Source: Cupriavidus sp. YR651 (lineage in GTDB: Bacteria > Pseudomonadota > Gammaproteobacteria > Burkholderiales > Burkholderiaceae). From it: a DNA stretch of 64,000 nucleotides. The DNA is taken from contig NZ_FMYZ01000005.1 of assembly GCF_900101625.1 (NCBI RefSeq), positions 186,001 to 250,000 of the forward strand, written 5' to 3'. Both the position numbers and the translations under genes were made by a program. Positions 1-8,743 of this stretch are shown piece by piece. Under the pieces are notes generated by a model. The model searched no databases. It saw only the letters and a program-made list of their open reading frames with translations, and was not told where the DNA came from. Within the stretch, counting starts at the first letter, position 1. The number at the start of each line of letters is the position of its first letter.

Positions 1-780
1 ATGACGGCTCGCGAGATGTGGCGGTGTGACGCGATGAAGCCGCTGCATTCGCGGCATATCGTCGTGGTGGTGACGGGCATCCATACCCTGCTCTATGCCG
101 CGAGGGCATTTGTGCTGCCCTGGCTGGTGGCGGCGTACGGGCAGCCGATACAGTCGCTCGCCAGCAAGATCACGATGTACGAGGGCGTCCTGTATTCGGT
201 CATCTTGCCGATGACCCTGCTGAAGCTCATTCGCGAGGAGACCCACGGCCAGCTCTTGCGGGAATCCCAGACCGATTATCTGACCCGCCTGGGCAATCGC
301 CGATGGTTCTTTGAACAGGGCGCACGCATCATTGGCGGCATGGGAGGATGCGGGCCAGTTTCGGTGCTCGCGTTCGACCTCGATCGCTTCAAGGCCATCA
401 ATGATCGATATGGTCACCAGACCGGTGACAAGGTGCTGAAGTCGTTTGCGGAAATCGCCCGCGGCGTGGTGGGGCCCGACGCGATCCTCGCGCGTATCGG
501 CGGCGAAGAGTTCGCCGCGCTGCTGTCAGGCGACGATGCACGCCGCGCCAAGGCGCTGGGCGAAACCGTCGCGAAGCGTTTCGCCGAGACCATCCCCAAC
601 CAGATCGACGGTATCGGGATACCGACAACGGTCAGCATTGGTCTGGCGCAGTTCGACAATGACGTGCCTGCGCTTGCCGACGGACTTGCCGCCGCGGACC
701 AGGCGTTGTACCGCGCGAAATCGCTGGGTGGCAATCGCCTCGAATTGGCGCAGGCTATCGCGGCTTCCGCCGTCGTCTGA
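1..780 (+). CDS. GGDEF diguanylate cyclase, membrane-linked (possibly 5'-truncated)
   Basis: Makes the second messenger cyclic di-GMP from two GTP. The N-terminal part (residues about 18-75) holds two hydrophobic segments, so the enzyme is probably inner-membrane anchored. A GGDEF domain follows from about residue 90, with the typical TDYLTRLGNRR entry, the DLDRFKAINDRYGH nucleotide/metal region and the active-site motif GGEEF. The inhibitory I-site (RxxD nine residues before the motif) reads GPDA, so product inhibition is probably absent. The reading frame opens at the very first base of the window, so the true start and further membrane helices may lie upstream. The 3' neighbour is convergent. 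Confidence 0.9.
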   Translation: MTAREMWRCDAMKPLHSRHIVVVVTGIHTLLYAARAFVLPWLVAAYGQPIQSLASKITMYEGVLYSVILPMTLLKLIREETHGQLLRESQTDYLTRLGNRRWFFEQGARIIGGMGGCGPVSVLAFDLDRFKAINDRYGHQTGDKVLKSFAEIARGVVGPDAILARIGGEEFAALLSGDDARRAKALGETVAKRFAETIPNQIDGIGIPTTVSIGLAQFDNDVPALADGLAAADQALYRAKSLGGNRLELAQAIAASAVV

Positions 781-804
781 CTCTCAGGGCGGGATCATGG
801 CGAC

Positions 805-1956
805 TCAACGCTCGCCAGCCCGCTCCGGCATTTCTCCGACATAACGTCCCCTCGGACGTATCACCTGCCCCACCCCCAGTTGCTCCAGGCTGTGCGCCAG
901 CAGCCCGATGCTGCGTGCCGTGGCAAACATCCCGAACGCGGCGTCCTCGGGTAGCCCGCAATGGGTGACGAGGGCCGCCAGCGCCACGTCGATATTGGGC
1001 TGCAAGCCGGTCAGGCGGGTCGCCTTCTCGATAAAGCGCGCGATGACTTCCGGTGGATCGAACAGGGCGAGAAGGGTTGTCGCGCGAGGATCGCCCTCAG
1101 GATAGAGGTGATGTCCGAAACCGGCCAACGGCAAGCCGGTGGACAGATGGTGGGCGATCACCTGATCCTCGCCTTGCCGCTCCAGTTCATTGAATAGCGC
1201 CTTGACGCGACCCGAGGCATCGCCATGCAATGGCCCGGACAGCGTGGTCAGGCCGGACAGGAGGCAGGCCGGCAACGATGCGCCAGTGGATGCCGCGATG
1301 CGCGCGGCAAAGGCCGAGCTTGTCAGCTCGTGGTCGACCAGCAGCACCATGGCGGTCCGCAACAGATCCGCCACCTGCGGGGATTGCTTCCAACCTTGCG
1401 CAAAGCGCAGGTGCAGGGGCTGCTGCCCCGTGTGCGCGCCGAAGGCATTGGCCAGTTGGCCCACCAGGCTCTGACATTCGAGATGCAAGACGCGCGTCAT
1501 GCGTCCATGCGTGGAGTGTCCGGTAGCGGCCAGCGCGGCCAGCCCCGTGAACGCCGCCACGCGCCCGGGCTTGGCGATGCGCGCCGAGGATGAAAAGTCG
1601 ACGGCTTGCTCGGCATTCCACAGCAACTGCGCCACCTCTTCCAGGCTGGCCGATCCGGCCAGCGTCACCGCGTCCTGCCCGCGGTAGTAAAGCCGCTCGC
1701 GCAGGAATGTGGAAAGCGCAGTCGGGATGCTGGGCTCCGCGCCAAACAGCGTATTGGTCGCGAGGGTCTCGTGCTTGCGCCCGGCCTGCTTGCGCTTGGC
1801 CAGGTTGGCGACGTCGTCGGCGCGGTAGAGGCTGCGGCGCGTGTCGGCCGGATCGGAAACCGCTTCCAGCTTGCCTCGGCTGACGTAGGCGTAGATCGTC
1901 TGCGGCCGCACGCCGAGGCGGCTGCACACCTCGTCCATCGTTATCCAGGATGCCAT
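805..1956 (-). CDS. Citrate synthase-family protein with N-terminal helix-turn-helix
   Basis: A 383-residue protein. Residues 1-60 form a MerR/excisionase-like winged helix (WITMDEVCSRLGV, then QTIYAYVSRGKLEA). The rest is a compact citrate synthase fold. The three catalytic residues of the family are all present: His244 in GPLHG, His282 in GFGHH followed by DPR, and Asp323 in NID. It could condense an acyl-CoA with an oxo-acid (citrate or methylcitrate synthase-like), but the substrate cannot be read from the sequence. The gene is divergent from a hydroxyacid dehydrogenase/FAH/SDR/Bug operon across an AT-rich 107-bp gap, so the HTH may sense or regulate this operon. That last point is inference. 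Confidence 0.85.
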   Translation of the reverse strand: MASWITMDEVCSRLGVRPQTIYAYVSRGKLEAVSDPADTRRSLYRADDVANLAKRKQAGRKHETLATNTLFGAEPSIPTALSTFLRERLYYRGQDAVTLAGSASLEEVAQLLWNAEQAVDFSSSARIAKPGRVAAFTGLAALAATGHSTHGRMTRVLHLECQSLVGQLANAFGAHTGQQPLHLRFAQGWKQSPQVADLLRTAMVLLVDHELTSSAFAARIAASTGASLPACLLSGLTTLSGPLHGDASGRVKALFNELERQGEDQVIAHHLSTGLPLAGFGHHLYPEGDPRATTLLALFDPPEVIARFIEKATRLTGLQPNIDVALAALVTHCGLPEDAAFGMFATARSIGLLAHSLEQLGVGQVIRPRGRYVGEMPERAGER

Positions 1957-2063
1957 GGTGTCTTGTTACAAGTTTTTATGTTGATTTTATATATCAATAT
2001 TTTCTTGTCAATCAATCATTACTACCATGCAATCAATCTTTAACGCGCCCCTCTTCCCCGGAC
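1957..2063. promoter_or_regulatory. AT-rich divergent promoter region with imperfect palindrome
   Basis: This 107-bp gap separates two divergent genes in an otherwise GC-rich window and is strikingly AT-rich. At 1981-1997 TTGAT and ATCAA face each other across seven A/T bases, a plausible operator. Several TCAATCA-type repeats follow to about 2037. It probably carries both promoters. Which protein binds is unknown; the HTH-citrate synthase is the nearest candidate. Confidence 0.5.
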
Positions 2064-3017
2064 ATGAAGACCCAGATCCTGCAACTCAATCCCATCCTGA
2101 TCCCGGCGATAAATGACGAACTCGCCGCTCTTTACGAGGTTCACAAGCACTTCGAGATCACAGACCAGGCGGCGTGGCTTCAGCAACATGGCGCGTCGAT
2201 CGAGGCCGTGATTACCGGCGGTCACACCGGAATCTCGCGGGAGATGCTGGAACGGTTGCCTGCCCTGAAGGTGGTGGCCATCAATGGCGTGGGGACGGAC
2301 GCGGTGGACCTGGCGTACTGCCGCAGCCGGGGCCTGCCGGTCACCGCCACCCTTGGCGCGCTGACCGAGGACGTGGCTGACCTAGCCATTGGCTTGCTGA
2401 TCGCGGCCTGCCGCAATATCTGCGCCGGCGACCGCTTTGTGCGCGATGGCCAGTGGGAACTGCATCCCCAGCCCAGTGCCATCCCGCTTGCCCGCCGGTT
2501 CAGTGGCATGCGCGTCGGCATCGTGGGCATGGGGCGGGTCGGCCGGGCGGTGGCGACGCGGGCGTCGGCCTTTGGCTGCCCCATCCGCTATACCGACCTG
2601 CACCGCATGGATGATTTGCCCTATGAATTCGTGGCGACCCTGCAAGACCTTGCGCGTAACAGTGACGCGCTGGTGCTGTGCGCGGCGGCTGACAAGGCCG
2701 AAGGCATCGTCGATGCCGCCGTGCTGGATGCGCTCGGCCCACGCGGTTTTCTTGTCAACGTGGCACGCGGCCGACTCGTCAACGAGGCCGATCTGGCCGA
2801 AGCCATTGCGGCCGGCCGCATTGCGGGCGCGGGCCTCGACGTGTTCGTCGACGAGCCGCGCGTGCCGTTGACGTTGCGCCAGTCCGACCGCACGACGCTG
2901 CAGGCCCACCGCGCCAGCGCGACCTGGGAAACCCGTGCCGCCATGGCGCGAATGGTGCTCGACAGCGTCGCCCAGGCCTTGGCCGGCGACCGTCCGACCA
3001 TGAGCCTGACCACCTGA
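2064..3017 (+). CDS. D-isomer 2-hydroxyacid dehydrogenase (NAD(P)-dependent)
   Basis: Cytosolic oxidoreductase of 317 residues interconverting a 2-oxo acid and a 2-hydroxy acid. The nucleotide fold shows GIVGMGRVGRA (GxGxxG) in the middle, followed by the family's NVARGRLVNEADL segment and a late GLDVFVDEP motif. The catalytic histidine usually found near the C-terminus sits in the sequence LQAHRASAT. The start was set at the ATG at 2064, where similarity begins; the frame is open further upstream but reads through the promoter. First gene of an apparent operon with the FAH hydrolase, SDR and Bug receptor genes, suggesting breakdown of an imported hydroxy or oxo acid. Confidence 0.88.
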   Translation: MKTQILQLNPILIPAINDELAALYEVHKHFEITDQAAWLQQHGASIEAVITGGHTGISREMLERLPALKVVAINGVGTDAVDLAYCRSRGLPVTATLGALTEDVADLAIGLLIAACRNICAGDRFVRDGQWELHPQPSAIPLARRFSGMRVGIVGMGRVGRAVATRASAFGCPIRYTDLHRMDDLPYEFVATLQDLARNSDALVLCAAADKAEGIVDAAVLDALGPRGFLVNVARGRLVNEADLAEAIAAGRIAGAGLDVFVDEPRVPLTLRQSDRTTLQAHRASATWETRAAMARMVLDSVAQALAGDRPTMSLTT

Positions 3018-3030
3018 GCGCGTGGTCACC

Positions 3031-3717
3031 ATGACGGATTTCGTTTTCCCACCCGCTGCGCCGCGCTCGCTGCCCGTCACTGGCGGTACGGGTCGGTTTC
3101 CCATCGGCAGGGTCTTCTGTATCGGGCGCAATTACCGTTGGGCCCCGGACGAGCCAGCGCCCCGGGAAATGCCAGCCTGGTTCATGAAGCCCGCCACAGC
3201 CGTCGTGCCGGCCGAGGGCTTATTGCCCTATCCGCCTGGCACGGAAGACTTTTGCCACGAGGTCGAACTGGTCGTCGCCATTGGCCGTGGCGGGCGCGAC
3301 ATCGATCCGGCGCACGCCGAGGCCGACCATGTCTGGGGCTATGCCGTCGGGCTGGACCTGACGCGACGTGACCTGCAACAGCAAGCCAAACGCGTGGGCG
3401 GCCCCTGGGAACCCGCCAAGGCCTTTGACCACTCGGCGCCCTGCAGTCCTGTCGTGCCCGCGGCCATCTGCGGCCACCCTCGGGAAGGGTCGATACGGCT
3501 GACGGTCAACGCCGCCGAACGCCAGCATGCCGACTTGTCCGGCCTGATATGGCCGGTGCCGGAACTGGTCGCCATGCTGTCGCGCTCCGTGACGCTGATG
3601 CCCGGCGACCTCATCTTTACCGGCACGCCGGCCGGCGTAGGCCCCTTGCAGCGCGGCGACGTCGTCAGCGCCAGCGTGGCCGGCATCGGCGAATTCTCAC
3701 TCACCGTCACTCACTGA
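3031..3717 (+). CDS. Fumarylacetoacetate hydrolase-family enzyme
   Basis: A 228-residue single-domain FAH protein. It has the conserved entry FCIGRNY, the metal-binding acidic pair in [12 protein letters not shown], and the closing motif [13 protein letters not shown]. Such enzymes hydrolyse C-C bonds of diketo acids or decarboxylate oxo-acids using Mg2+ or Mn2+. The short length and GRNYRW region resemble fumarylpyruvate hydrolases more than full fumarylacetoacetases. An in-frame GTG lies at 3022, but the ATG at 3031 fits the family start better. It lies 13 bases after the dehydrogenase stop and precedes an SDR. Confidence 0.88.
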   Translation: MTDFVFPPAAPRSLPVTGGTGRFPIGRVFCIGRNYRWAPDEPAPREMPAWFMKPATAVVPAEGLLPYPPGTEDFCHEVELVVAIGRGGRDIDPAHAEADHVWGYAVGLDLTRRDLQQQAKRVGGPWEPAKAFDHSAPCSPVVPAAICGHPREGSIRLTVNAAERQHADLSGLIWPVPELVAMLSRSVTLMPGDLIFTGTPAGVGPLQRGDVVSASVAGIGEFSLTVTH

Positions 3718-3775
3718 CTGCAGGACGTCCCCTCGTTCCTGCCTTTCGACCTCACATCGCCACAGGAGACCCCTC

Positions 3776-4534
3776 TTGAACGCTTCCCGAAAAATTGCCC
3801 TCGTCACCGGTGCAGGCAGCGGCGTTGGCCGCCGCACCGCAACGGCCTTGCTCGACGACGGCTGGACGGTCGTGCTGGCCGGCCGGCGCGTCGAACCCTT
3901 GCAAGCGCTGGCCGCCGAGGCCGCCGCGCGCGGCCAGACCGCAGTGGCCGTGCCCGCCGACGTCACCGACCCGGATAGCGTGCAAGCCTTGTTCGACACC
4001 ATCGAACGCGAGTTCGGGCGGCTGGACCTGCTGTTCAACAACGCCGGCGTCAATGCCCCCGCCGTGCCGATGGACGAGCTGCCGCTGGACAAATGGTTCA
4101 ACGTCATCAACACCAACGTCACCGGCGTCTTTCTCTGCGCACGAGCGGCGTTCGGACTCATGCGACGTCAGTCGCCGCAGGGCGGACGCATCATCAACAA
4201 CGGCTCCATCTCCGCGCACACCCCGCGCCCCTACACGGCGCCCTACACCGCCAGCAAGCACGCCGTCACCGGCCTCACCAAGGCACTGGCGCTGGACGGC
4301 CGCGCGTTCAACATCGTTGCCAGCCAGATCGACATTGGCAACGCGCTGACCGAACTGTCGGAACGCATGACGCGCGGCGTCCTGCAGGCCAACGGCACCA
4401 TCGCGCCTGAGCCGATGATGGATGCCAGCCACGTTGCCAATGCCGTGCGCCATATGGCTTCACTCCCGCTCGACGCCAATGTGCTAACGATGACGGTCAT
4501 GGCCAGCGCCATGCCATTCGTCGGGCGCGGCTGA
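3776..4534 (+). CDS. SDR-family oxidoreductase (TTG start)
   Basis: Short-chain dehydrogenase/reductase of 252 residues. The cofactor motif [10 protein letters not shown], the NNAG motif and the catalytic Tyr-x3-Lys (YTASK) with an upstream serine (NNGSIS) are all visible. The start is a TTG at 3776 preceded by CAGGAGA with good spacing; no suitable ATG occurs before the cofactor motif. Probably oxidises or reduces a hydroxyl/keto intermediate of the same pathway as the adjacent dehydrogenase, FAH hydrolase and Bug receptor. Substrate unknown. Confidence 0.88.
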   Translation: MNASRKIALVTGAGSGVGRRTATALLDDGWTVVLAGRRVEPLQALAAEAAARGQTAVAVPADVTDPDSVQALFDTIEREFGRLDLLFNNAGVNAPAVPMDELPLDKWFNVINTNVTGVFLCARAAFGLMRRQSPQGGRIINNGSISAHTPRPYTAPYTASKHAVTGLTKALALDGRAFNIVASQIDIGNALTELSERMTRGVLQANGTIAPEPMMDASHVANAVRHMASLPLDANVLTMTVMASAMPFVGRG

Positions 4535-4622
4535 CACCGGATATCGCGCCCCCGAGCCGCCTGGCATCGGCGGGGGCGTCGGACTTGAGACATAGCCACC
4601 CAGAACATAAAAGGAGACAACG

Positions 4623-5597
4623 ATGCAATTCACCACGCTGATCAAGACCCTGGCCGTCCCTGCTGCCCTGATGATGGCGGCAGGCCTGGCGTCGGCACAG
4701 AACTACCCGACGCGACCCGTCACCATCATCGTCCCGGCACCGGCCGGAGGCGGCATCGACCTGATCGCCCGCGTCGTCGGCGAAAAACTGTCGGTCAAGC
4801 TTGGGCAGCCCTTTATCGTCGAGAACCGTCCGGGTGCATCCAACAACCTGGGTACCGCAGTGCTGGCCAACGCCAAACCCGATGGCTACACCATCGGCAT
4901 CGTGGGCGGCAGCCACAACATCAATAAATTCCTCTTCAAGAACCTTGGCTGGGATCCGGAAAAGAGCTTCGAGCCGATCGTCTACACCCACGAAATCCCG
5001 CTGGTGTTTGCGATCTATCCGAAACTTCCGGTCAAGACGATGCCCGAACTCGTCAACTGGATGAAGGCCAATCCCGCCGAGGCCAAGGTTGCCACCTCCG
5101 GCCGCGGCAGCGCCCAGGAGATGGCTGCGGAAATGTTCCGCATGGTGAGCGGCGTGCCCATGCTGCTGATTCCCTACAAGGGCTCGTCCGCCGCCCAGCC
5201 CGACCTGGTGGCAGGCCGCACGGTGCTCTACATCGACACCATCAGCGCCATCCAGGAACAGGTCAAGGCCGGCAACGTCCGCGCCGTCGCGGTATCGAGC
5301 CGAAACCGATCCAAGACCTTGCCCAATGTCCCGACCGCCGAAGAACAAGGTCTCAAGGGCTATGACGCCAGCACCAATGGCGGCTTCCTGGCGCCTGCGG
5401 GCACGCCGAAAGACATCGCGGCCAAACTCAACACCGAGATCAATGCCGCGTTGAAGCTGCCCGAGGTACGCGCCAAGCTGGAGGCGGCCGGCATCGAGGT
5501 CCAGGGCGGCACTGCGCAAGCTTATGCGGCGCAGATCAAGTCAGATTTGGCGAAGTGGGGGAAGGTCGTCAAGGAAGCGGGAATCCAGCCGGAATAA
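4623..5597 (+). CDS. Bug/TctC-family periplasmic solute-binding protein
   Basis: Extracytoplasmic receptor of 324 residues with a clear Sec signal peptide ending ASA|QNYP. The typical Bug features are present: YPTRPVTIIVPAPAGGGID near the N-terminus, ENRPGAS, PDGYTIGI, and a C-terminal half with PTAEEQGL and APAGTPKDIA. Bug proteins bind carboxylates for tripartite tricarboxylate transport, but no tctA/tctB membrane genes are in the window. An AGGAGA ribosome-binding site precedes the start. Last gene of the operon from 2064; it converges on a TetR gene. Confidence 0.92.
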   Translation: MQFTTLIKTLAVPAALMMAAGLASAQNYPTRPVTIIVPAPAGGGIDLIARVVGEKLSVKLGQPFIVENRPGASNNLGTAVLANAKPDGYTIGIVGGSHNINKFLFKNLGWDPEKSFEPIVYTHEIPLVFAIYPKLPVKTMPELVNWMKANPAEAKVATSGRGSAQEMAAEMFRMVSGVPMLLIPYKGSSAAQPDLVAGRTVLYIDTISAIQEQVKAGNVRAVAVSSRNRSKTLPNVPTAEEQGLKGYDASTNGGFLAPAGTPKDIAAKLNTEINAALKLPEVRAKLEAAGIEVQGGTAQAYAAQIKSDLAKWGKVVKEAGIQPE

Positions 5598-5652
5598 CGA
5601 TCGCTCGGGCGGGCTTGTTCGGTGGCCGGCGTCCGCCGGCTCACGGTGCGCG

Positions 5653-6354
5653 TCATCGCGCGGCTTCCGAGCATGCCCGCAAGGCCTGCAGGCAGAATTC
5701 GGCGACGACCTCGGCCATCTGGTCGACATCGAGCGGTTCGGCGGAGATGGCCGTCACACGCTCGTTGCTGGCCGTGAGCGTGGCAAGGCCGTGCGCGGCA
5801 ATCCACACCGCGAACGCGAGTTTGTCTTCCGACAAGTGGGCCGGCGTCCGCCCCGCCAGGCATGCCTCCACCGCGTGCCGCACGCGCGAGAACGAGTTGC
5901 CGGCCGCCTCGATCAACTCCGGATATTCGTTGCGCCGTTCGATGGTGGGGCCGAACATCAGGTGAAAGCGCGCAGGGTATGCCTGTGCAAACTCGGCGTA
6001 GCCCACGAGCAGCCCTCGCAGCCGGTCCGCCGGCGTCGCGTTCGGCAGCCTGGCCGCGCGGATGCTCTTGAAATCCTTGAGTTCGCGAAACGCCTGCGCC
6101 GCAATCGCGGCCAGCAGGCCATTGCGATCGTGGAAATGATGGGACGGCGCGCCGGGCGACACCCCCGCGAGCTTCGCTGCCGTCCGCATGCTCATGGCGG
6201 GAATGCCTTCGGTATCCAGCAGATGCAGACCCCAGGCAACCAGCGACGCACGCAGGTCGCCATGGTGCCACTGCCCTTCCGGCTTGGTCGCACCGCCCGG
6301 TGCCGCCTTGCGTGACCGGCGTTGCCGCATGGCGGCGTTGGAGTCTTGGGTCAT
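5653..6354 (-). CDS. TetR/AcrR-family transcriptional regulator
   Basis: A 233-residue repressor-type protein. After a basic, unstructured head, residues about 30-85 form the TetR helix-turn-helix (MRTAAKLAGVSPGAPSHHF). The rest is the ligand-binding, all-helical C-terminal domain resembling TetR_C_33 types. It lies 30 bases downstream of the inner-membrane protein gene and on the same strand as the carotenoid oxygenase, so the three probably form one operon. A palindrome at 8384-8404 in front of the oxygenase is a candidate operator. Confidence 0.88.
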   Translation of the reverse strand: MTQDSNAAMRQRRSRKAAPGGATKPEGQWHHGDLRASLVAWGLHLLDTEGIPAMSMRTAAKLAGVSPGAPSHHFHDRNGLLAAIAAQAFRELKDFKSIRAARLPNATPADRLRGLLVGYAEFAQAYPARFHLMFGPTIERRNEYPELIEAAGNSFSRVRHAVEACLAGRTPAHLSEDKLAFAVWIAAHGLATLTASNERVTAISAEPLDVDQMAEVVAEFCLQALRACSEAAR

Positions 6355-6384
6355 GCCTGAACAGGAAAAGCAAGGGTCGCCATC

Positions 6385-6969
6385 TTACATGGCGATCTGG
6401 CTATCCACGGGCTCCGATGCCTGCGCCGCCGGACGCCTGCGCAGCGCCGCCTTCACGGTGGCGTACTGCACGCAGAACAGCAGCCCCTTGGATGCCGCCG
6501 GAAACACCGCGATGAAGGCCGGCCACGACGCCGCATGCCAGACCGCCACGACCACATTGAGCGCGGCCGACACCAGCATCAGCGCCGCCCAGACATAGCC
6601 GAAGAACGTCATCTCGGGCTGCACGCGCGGGGCCACGGCGGGCGGAACGTAGCGGTTCATCCAACCCTTGCGCAGCATGACCAGTCCGATGATCAGGAAC
6701 AAGACGCTGGGCTTTGCCATCACGAAACGCGGGTCCGACGTCAGCCACGTCGCCACCGACGACACCACGACCGACGCCAGGCTGATCCACTGAAGCACCG
6801 CCACCGGCCGCCGATGCATCAGTTCCCGACCCACCACAGCCAGCGCCACCACCAGCCCCGCCAGCGTGGCGATCCGCACATCCACGCCCAGTGCCATCAG
6901 CACCGCAAACACCAGGACGCCGAGCGTATCGAACACGACCGGCTTTGCCACACGCAAGAGCTGGCTCAT
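6385..6969 (-). CDS. Septation protein A-like (YciB/IspZ-type) inner-membrane protein
   Basis: A 194-residue protein with five or six hydrophobic segments spread over its length and the KPSVLFLIIGLVMLRKGWMNRY loop region (about residues 78-100) seen in intracellular septation A-like proteins. Members are multi-pass inner-membrane proteins with poorly defined function. The start ATG at 6969 overlaps the TGA of the carotenoid oxygenase by four bases, so the two are translationally coupled. The coupling suggests a membrane role linked to the oxygenase substrate rather than cell division. That link is inference. Confidence 0.75.
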   Translation of the reverse strand: MSQLLRVAKPVVFDTLGVLVFAVLMALGVDVRIATLAGLVVALAVVGRELMHRRPVAVLQWISLASVVVSSVATWLTSDPRFVMAKPSVLFLIIGLVMLRKGWMNRYVPPAVAPRVQPEMTFFGYVWAALMLVSAALNVVVAVWHAASWPAFIAVFPAASKGLLFCVQYATVKAALRRRPAAQASEPVDSQIAM

Positions 6970-8369
6970 GCGAACTCTCCTTCCACCCAATTGCCATGGA
7001 AGCCGAATGGCACGCGCTGTGGCAACTCCACCGTCGCCACCGGGCCGGCTTCCATCTCGCGCGCGTCGAAAACCAGCAGCTCGCTGGAATTTGAGGCGCC
7101 GCGCCACACCACGGCCAGGATCCAGCCGTCGCCTTCCTCGGTGCCGCGTGGTACGAACACCGGTTCCGATGTGGCGTCGTCCGATGGCAGCCAGCAGGTG
7201 CGCGATGCACCCGCCGAGACGTCGATATGGACAATGCCGCTCAACCCCTCTTCGCCGGGCCGGGACGCCGCGAACCAGCCATGCCGGTAGCGACGCCCCG
7301 CGAAGCGCTCGTCGATGCGCGGAAATTCGCCGGGGATATCGCACAGGCGCTCGCTTGTGAACGCGCCGCATCCGTCGGCGAGGTCGAACGTCCAGCGAGC
7401 CAGATAGGCCTGTTGCCGCGAGGGGTCGCCGGGCGATCCGTCGGGGCGCGGAAACAACGGCACTTCGTCGTAGACCATCACATCGGCCACCAGCGCGTGG
7501 TCGGTCTCCCAGGCGTTCATCGCGTGAAATACATAGCAGGCGGGGCCTTCATACCAGCGCAGGTCCGCCGCAGGCGCGTCGCGCCGCATGACGCCGATCA
7601 TCGCCGCGCGGCCGGCCTCGAACGCATAGGCCGGCAGCCCCTTCTCCACCCGTTCGCGGCTGCCGGTCAGGGGCAGGATCGGTATCAGCAGATGCCGCGA
7701 CGTCATCATGAAGTCGTGCACCATGCTGCAATACGGCGCATCGAACTTCGCATAGCGCGCGAGGCGCCCGTCGGGGCCGATCGTGCCCACCGTGATGCCG
7801 CGCGTGAGCGGCCCATCGGCGTTGTAGCCAAAGAAAAACATTTCCCCGGTCTGCGGATCGATCTTCGGGTGGGCCGTGAAGGGGCCCTGCTGCGCGCCAT
7901 AGTCCGCATAGCCGAGGGTGTCGAGCGTGCGCGGCGCCATCAGGGTGGGCCGGTGCCCTTCTTCCAGTGCCAGCAACCGGTTGGCGTGCCAGACGATATT
8001 CGTGTTGGCGACGCCCCGGTCATCGCCCACCCACTCGGGCGCGTCCGGCACCTTGCCGGCGAACGTCCGGAACAGCGCGCGCCCGGCCCGGTCCTCGTCC
8101 CGCCACTTCGGCGTGCGGACCCATCGGTTGCGATAGGCGGCACGACCATTGGCCAGCGAAATGGCATGGATCATGCCGTCGCCGCCAAACCAGTGCGTCG
8201 CCGGCGTCGGAAAACGGGGATTGGGGCCATTGCGAAACAGCGTGCCCGTGAGCGCTGGCGGCAGTTCGCCACGAATGACCAGGCTGGACGACTCGATCTC
8301 CCGCGCCACCGGCCCAAAGTTGCCGACCGACCATATGCTCTCCGGCGCACTTGTTTTTTCTTCGCTCAT
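6966..8369 (-). CDS. Carotenoid oxygenase-family dioxygenase (lignostilbene dioxygenase-like)
   Basis: A 467-residue non-haem iron enzyme that cleaves C=C bonds of carotenoids, stilbenes or related phenylpropanoids. The N-terminal GTLFRNGPNPRF and HWFGGDGMIHA motifs are diagnostic. Four iron-ligand histidines are expected, and suitable ones are seen in FTAHPKID, MVHDFMM, YVFHAMNAWE and the C-terminal GFHGNW. In soil proteobacteria these often act on lignin-derived stilbenes; the exact substrate is not readable. First gene of an operon with the septation-A-like and TetR genes. Confidence 0.9.
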   Translation of the reverse strand: MSEEKTSAPESIWSVGNFGPVAREIESSSLVIRGELPPALTGTLFRNGPNPRFPTPATHWFGGDGMIHAISLANGRAAYRNRWVRTPKWRDEDRAGRALFRTFAGKVPDAPEWVGDDRGVANTNIVWHANRLLALEEGHRPTLMAPRTLDTLGYADYGAQQGPFTAHPKIDPQTGEMFFFGYNADGPLTRGITVGTIGPDGRLARYAKFDAPYCSMVHDFMMTSRHLLIPILPLTGSRERVEKGLPAYAFEAGRAAMIGVMRRDAPAADLRWYEGPACYVFHAMNAWETDHALVADVMVYDEVPLFPRPDGSPGDPSRQQAYLARWTFDLADGCGAFTSERLCDIPGEFPRIDERFAGRRYRHGWFAASRPGEEGLSGIVHIDVSAGASRTCWLPSDDATSEPVFVPRGTEEGDGWILAVVWRGASNSSELLVFDAREMEAGPVATVELPQRVPFGFHGNWVEGEFA

Positions 8370-8743
8370 GCCCGCCTCCCGTTGAACTAATCACTGCATA
8401 GTTCGCGGTATTGAAGGTGCCCGATAGCGACAAGTCAAGGAGATTGTTACGGGAGGACGCGGCGCGGATCGGCGCCGGGATGGAAAGATCAACGGCGGCT
8501 TCGGATCGAAAGAGACAAGCATCCCGCTACCGCCGGGCGCCCTCGCGGCAGCGCTCGGCCGAACGACGGTTTGGCACCGTGCGCCCCGTGCATATACTGA
8601 CATTTCCTCGACCGTTCTCCGCAACGCCAGGATGACGGCGGTGACGACGGCTGATGCCAACGCGCAGCGCGCACAGGCATGTCCAACCGATTGACCCGGC
8701 TGGGCATCCGGATGCCGACAGTGAACCAGCAATGGAGACGATG
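8370..8743. other. Intergenic region between carotenoid oxygenase and dctA (374 bp)
   Basis: Divergent promoters must lie here. Apart from the palindrome at 8384-8404 and ribosome-binding-like purines near 8734, I see no gene. Open frames crossing it are extensions of dctA or antisense frames without family motifs. Confidence 0.6.
8384..8404. promoter_or_regulatory. Candidate TetR operator upstream of carotenoid oxygenase
   Basis: GAACTA and TAGTTC face each other across nine bases, starting 15 bases before the oxygenase start codon. Arm length and spacing fit a TetR-type operator. The TetR gene sits at the end of the same operon. Not verified. Confidence 0.4.
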
